Source: Mageeibacillus sp. UBA5734 (lineage in GTDB: Bacteria > Bacillota > Clostridia > Saccharofermentanales > UBA5734). Taken from it: 8,917 nucleotides of DNA. The position numbers and the translations under genes were made by a program. Positions within the stretch are counted from its first letter, which is position 1. Each line of letters opens with the position of its first letter. The stretch is from positions 1-8,917 of the forward strand of contig DIGA01000002.1 of NCBI GenBank assembly GCA_002419365.1. The letters run 5' to 3'. The notes under the pieces were generated by a model. That model ran no database searches. It was not told the origin of the DNA and saw only the letters and a program-made list of their open reading frames with translations. Positions 5,765 to 8,917 of this stretch are shown here, piece after piece.

Positions 5765-7039
5765 ATGTTGAACAGCCCCTTTGCCGCCCTGCGGCACAAG
5801 AATTTCCGCTATTATTCATTTGGCATGCTGGTTTCGACGACCGGAACCTGGATGCAGAATGTTGCCCAGCCCTGGCTGGCCTACGATCTGACCGGATCGC
5901 CATTTCTCTTAAGCCTGGTCGGCGCGATGCAGTTTGTCCCGGTCACCTTTTTTTCGCTCTTTGCTGGAGTTATGATCGATCGCTTTCCTAAGAAGAAGCT
6001 CCTGTTGCTGACTCAAGCTCTGGCATTCGCCGTCACGCTGGTGCTGGCCATCCTGGTCTGGACGGATCACGTCGTCTTCTGGCATTTGCTGGTGTTGTCG
6101 TTTCTACTTGGCTTGGTCACGACGCTTGACATGCCAGCCCGGCATGCGTTCGCTGTGGAAATGGTCGGACCATCCGACCTGATGAACGCGATCGCACTCA
6201 ATTCGACCGTGTTCAACCTGGCCAGGGTAATCGGGCCCGCCTTGGCAGGCATCCTGATGGGCAGCATTGGCCTGGCGGCCTGCTTTTTTCTCAACGCCAT
6301 CAGCTATGCAATCGTATTTGTCAGCCTCCTGTTTGTCCGGCCGATATCGCAGGCGAAACCACAAGGCGATCGCCCGGGTGTCATTGCCACGATCCAGGAT
6401 GGCCTTCGGTACATTGGCGCCAATCGTGCCTTGCTCCAGACGCTGGTCTTGATTGCGATCGTCGGGACATTCGCCCCCAACTTTGGCGTTCTGGTACCGG
6501 TCTTTGCCCGCGAAATCCTCGGCCTCCAGGAAAGTGGCTTCGGATTTCTGATGTCAGCGCTCGGGGTTGGATCCCTGGCTGGTGCCTTGACCATCGCTTC
6601 GCTGAGTCGCTCTGGTCCCAGTCGCAGCATCCTGGCCTGGGGCCCGGTTGCGACAGGGATTCTGATCATCCTGACCGGTGCAACCGGCTGGCCGGCCTGG
6701 ACCGCTGTTGGACTGGCCCTGGCGGGATTCGGTTTTATCTTGTTCAATACCAGCGGCAGTTCCAACCTGCAAATGATCACACGCGACGAATACCGCGGCC
6801 GGGTGATGAGTGTCTATGCCCTGGTCCTCGGTGGCACATCGCCCCTGGGCAACCTGTATGCCGGACTATTCGCCGACCAACTGGGGGCCAGGGCAGGTTT
6901 TTATGCCTGCGGCCTGGCCATCCTGATCCTGGTTGGCCTGAAAGCCCTGGTCATGGACCGCCTGGCTGCTAGCGCTGCTGCATCCCGCGCCAGATGTCTT
7001 CCGGTCGCATCGGCAGACGAGTCAGGCGAACCCCGCTAG
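5765..7039 (+). CDS. MFS transporter, MFS_3 / EntS-like exporter family
   Basis: This 424-residue protein with about twelve membrane segments is a proton-driven secondary transporter of the MFS_3 type (PF05977), which includes the enterobactin exporter EntS and many putative drug exporters. The N-terminus is typical of that family: FAALRHKNFRYY at 6-17, then GTWMQNVAQPWLAYDLTGSP at 27-46. The MFS motif A equivalent is GVMIDRFPKKK (68-78), after the second helix. A further hallmark, EYRGRVMSVY, follows in the C-terminal half. I chose ATG 5765 over the adjacent GTG 5762 because GGAG (5754-5757) is 7 bases from the former and only 4 from the latter. The last 23 codons, a polar tail after the final helix, overlap the convergent xanthine dehydrogenase gene. 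The substrate is unknown. The gene is probably monocistronic. Confidence 0.92.
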   Translation: MLNSPFAALRHKNFRYYSFGMLVSTTGTWMQNVAQPWLAYDLTGSPFLLSLVGAMQFVPVTFFSLFAGVMIDRFPKKKLLLLTQALAFAVTLVLAILVWTDHVVFWHLLVLSFLLGLVTTLDMPARHAFAVEMVGPSDLMNAIALNSTVFNLARVIGPALAGILMGSIGLAACFFLNAISYAIVFVSLLFVRPISQAKPQGDRPGVIATIQDGLRYIGANRALLQTLVLIAIVGTFAPNFGVLVPVFAREILGLQESGFGFLMSALGVGSLAGALTIASLSRSGPSRSILAWGPVATGILIILTGATGWPAWTAVGLALAGFGFILFNTSGSSNLQMITRDEYRGRVMSVYALVLGGTSPLGNLYAGLFADQLGARAGFYACGLAILILVGLKALVMDRLAASAAASRARCLPVASADESGEPR

Positions 7040-8917
7040 CCTGGTAGATAGCCTCGGCAATCGCCGGGGCTGGTGTATTGATGACGACCTCGCCGATCGA
7101 TTTGGCCCCAAAAGGTCCAGTTGGCTCACTCGATTCTTCAAAAGCGATCTGGATGCGCCCGATATCGGCCCGGGTCGGAATCTTGTACTGCAGGAATGAA
7201 TTCGTGTCGATCTGGCCGTTTTTGCCATAACGGACTTCTTCATAAAGCGCCAGACCGATACCCTGGACGATGCCGCCTTCCGCCTGGATCCGCGCCAGAT
7301 TGGGGTTGATGACCTTGCCGCAGTCGACGACGCCGGCATAGTCAAGGACCCGGACCTGGCCGGTGGCTGGGTCGAGTTCAATCCGGGCAAAGCCGGCCAT
7401 ATAGGGCGGTGGGCTGGTCGGACCACCAAAGCTGCCGATTCCGATCAGCGTTTTGCCCGTGGGACCGGACGATAACTTCTCCGCCAAGTCGCGCAACTCG
7501 ATCGTATCGCCGTCCAGGACCAGGATCGCGCCATCACCCAGATCCATGTTCTTGCGCTCCAGCTGATATCTGCTGGCCGCTTCGTCGAGAATCTGGCGTT
7601 TGAGGTCTTCACAGGCGGCAACGACCGCACGGCCGGTGACATAGGTGCCACTGGAGGCATAGGAGCCGGGATCATAAGGCGTGATGTCGGTGTCAGCCAC
7701 GATGGTGACGATGTTAGAGAGGCTCGTGCCCAGGATTTCTGCCGCCATCTGGGTCAGGATCGTGTCGGCTCCGGTGCCGACATCGGTCGGGCTCATCAAC
7801 AGGGAGAAATCGCCGCTCTCGTTAAACTGGACTTTGACAGTCGAGACGTCAACGTGGGCAATACCGGATCCTTGCATGGTGATCGCCATGCCGGTGGCGC
7901 GGATTTTGCCATCTGGCAGCATTTCGCGGCGCGGGGTTTGATCCCAGCCGATCAGTTCTTTGCCTTTGACAATACAGCGGTCCAATGCACTGCTCAGGAT
8001 GTGCTTGTTGTAGGCCACCGTCTGCTCCCCTTCGTGGACGATGTTTTGCAGGCGCAACTCAGTCGGATCGATACCGAGTGTATCAGCCAGTTCGTTGACG
8101 ATGGATTCGACAAAGAACGCGCCCTGTGTCGCGCCATAGCCACGGAAAGCGCCAGCCGGCATTTTGTGGGTGTAGATCACCTTGGCTGAAAAACGGGCGT
8201 GCTCGAGCTTGTTGTACAGAGGCAGCGACTTTTCGCCGACCAGGCCGAGGGTGGTCCAGCCATGCAGGCTGTAGGCGCCCTGGTCCGAGAGGGCATCGAC
8301 GGTCAGGGCCCGGATCGTGCCGTCACGGCTGGCCCCGATCTTGACCGTGGCCCGGATCGCATGGCGGCTGTTCGAGGCCATGTAGGTTTCCTGGCGCGTG
8401 TAGACGACCTTCGCCGGCTTGCCGGTTTTCAAGGTGACGATCGCCGGGAAGATTTCTGTGACCGAGGTTTGCTTGGCACCGAAACCGCCGCCGACTCGGG
8501 GCTTGATCACACGGATCCGGCCGGAGGGCAGGCCGAGGGCGAGGGCGAGCTGGCGTTTGATGTGGAAGGGGACCTGGGTCGAGGAAATGACCACCAGGCG
8601 ATTCCACTGGTCGAGGTAGGAGTAGCTGCGGAAAGTCTCCATCATCGACTGGGCCTGGGCCTGAGTCTGGTAGGTCCGTTCCAGCACGACCTCGCATTCG
8701 TCGAATACCGAGGCGTCGCGAGATCCAAAGGTGTAGTCATGAGCACCCATGATGTTGTGGGCGATATCCGGTTTGCCGACGCTGTCCGGCAAATGGAAGA
8801 CCATATGGTCCGGCTCGTGGACGAGTGTTTCCCCTTTCAGAGCCTCGTCAATGGTCAGGACGGCGGGCAAGATCTCGTAATCGACCTTGATCAGGCGCAG
8901 CGCCATCAGGGCGGCCC
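6969..8917 (-). CDS. Xanthine dehydrogenase-family molybdopterin-binding subunit, 5' end cut by window
   Basis: The frame stays open to the right edge. The ATG at 8906 is internal, since in-frame residues (Ala-Ala-Leu) precede it and MALRLIKVDYEILPAV matches the inside of the first domain of this family. About 648 residues are visible out of the usual 750-780. Numbering from that Met, the visible features are the STQVPF loop (109-114), the molybdenum-site GGGFGAKQ (139-146), the RQETY...SRH block (171-182), AFRGYG (253-258) with its substrate-site Arg255, and GAKSIGE ending in the presumed catalytic Glu606. The wording of these blocks resembles XdhA/YgeS of E. coli and anaerobic Bacillota. 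The likely role is hydroxylation of hypoxanthine/xanthine or another N-heterocycle, with FAD and 2Fe-2S subunits expected nearby. Substrate is inferred, not shown. Its stop codon (TAG, 6971-6969) lies inside the MFS gene on the other strand. Confidence 0.92.
   Translation of the reverse strand, partial: AALMALRLIKVDYEILPAVLTIDEALKGETLVHEPDHMVFHLPDSVGKPDIAHNIMGAHDYTFGSRDASVFDECEVVLERTYQTQAQAQSMMETFRSYSYLDQWNRLVVISSTQVPFHIKRQLALALGLPSGRIRVIKPRVGGGFGAKQTSVTEIFPAIVTLKTGKPAKVVYTRQETYMASNSRHAIRATVKIGASRDGTIRALTVDALSDQGAYSLHGWTTLGLVGEKSLPLYNKLEHARFSAKVIYTHKMPAGAFRGYGATQGAFFVESIVNELADTLGIDPTELRLQNIVHEGEQTVAYNKHILSSALDRCIVKGKELIGWDQTPRREMLPDGKIRATGMAITMQGSGIAHVDVSTVKVQFNESGDFSLLMSPTDVGTGADTILTQMAAEILGTSLSNIVTIVADTDITPYDPGSYASSGTYVTGRAVVAACEDLKRQILDEAASRYQLERKNMDLGDGAILVLDGDTIELRDLAEKLSSGPTGKTLIGIGSFGGPTSPPPYMAGFARIELDPATGQVRVLDYAGVVDCGKVINPNLARIQAEGGIVQGIGLALYEEVRYGKNGQIDTNSFLQYKIPTRADIGRIQIAFEESSEPTGPFGAKSIGEVVINTPAPAIAEAIYQASGVRLTRLPMRPEDIWRGMQQR

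Noticed and set aside
6304..6780. 158-codon - strand open frame inside the MFS gene
   Set aside because: It is antisense to clear membrane helices, and its Pro/Arg/Ala-rich product is typical of shadow translation in GC-rich coding DNA.

Overview
The window is a mid-GC bacterial chromosome segment with densely packed genes. The sensible starts have clear Shine-Dalgarno sequences (AGGAAGGG before the protease, AGAGAGGA before pcm). The gene content is a membrane-anchored HtrA protease of the Gram-positive type, an xanthine dehydrogenase subunit resembling XdhA/YgeS of anaerobes, and a c-di-GMP enzyme. This hints at an anaerobic or facultative bacterium, most likely a clostridial Bacillota. That is inference from protein flavour only; no taxonomic marker is present.

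Layout. Positions 1-383 hold no convincing gene, but carry a predicted imperfect RNA hairpin (40-97) and a long stem-loop (299-340) just ahead of the protease start. On the + strand, 384-1592 is an HtrA/DegP-like serine protease with one PDZ domain. It is followed by a 13-bp stem-loop with A and T tracts (1622-1652) that can act as a terminator in both directions. On the - strand, three tightly packed genes are read from 5613 down to 1725: a polytopic membrane GGDEF-EAL protein, protein-L-isoaspartate O-methyltransferase (pcm), and an AEC-family transporter. Their junctions overlap or nearly touch, so they very likely form one operon. A 151-bp divergent region (5614-5764) separates this operon from a + strand MFS exporter (5765-7039). 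The exporter's 3' end overlaps, tail to tail, the 3' end of a molybdenum hydroxylase large subunit (xanthine dehydrogenase type). That last gene runs off the right edge of the window.

Functional reading. HtrA (quality control of exported proteins) and Pcm (repair of isoaspartyl damage) are both protein-maintenance enzymes, but they are in separate, convergent transcription units. The GGDEF-EAL protein has intact catalytic motifs for making and degrading c-di-GMP, and its roughly ten-helix membrane sensor is not one I recognise. The molybdenum hydroxylase suggests purine or other N-heterocycle catabolism encoded to the right of the window. I saw no mobile element, CRISPR array, tRNA or rRNA. 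I did not find a clearly new multi-gene system. The most unusual points are the composition of the coupled three-gene operon, the structured leader of htrA, and the 71-bp convergent coding overlap.
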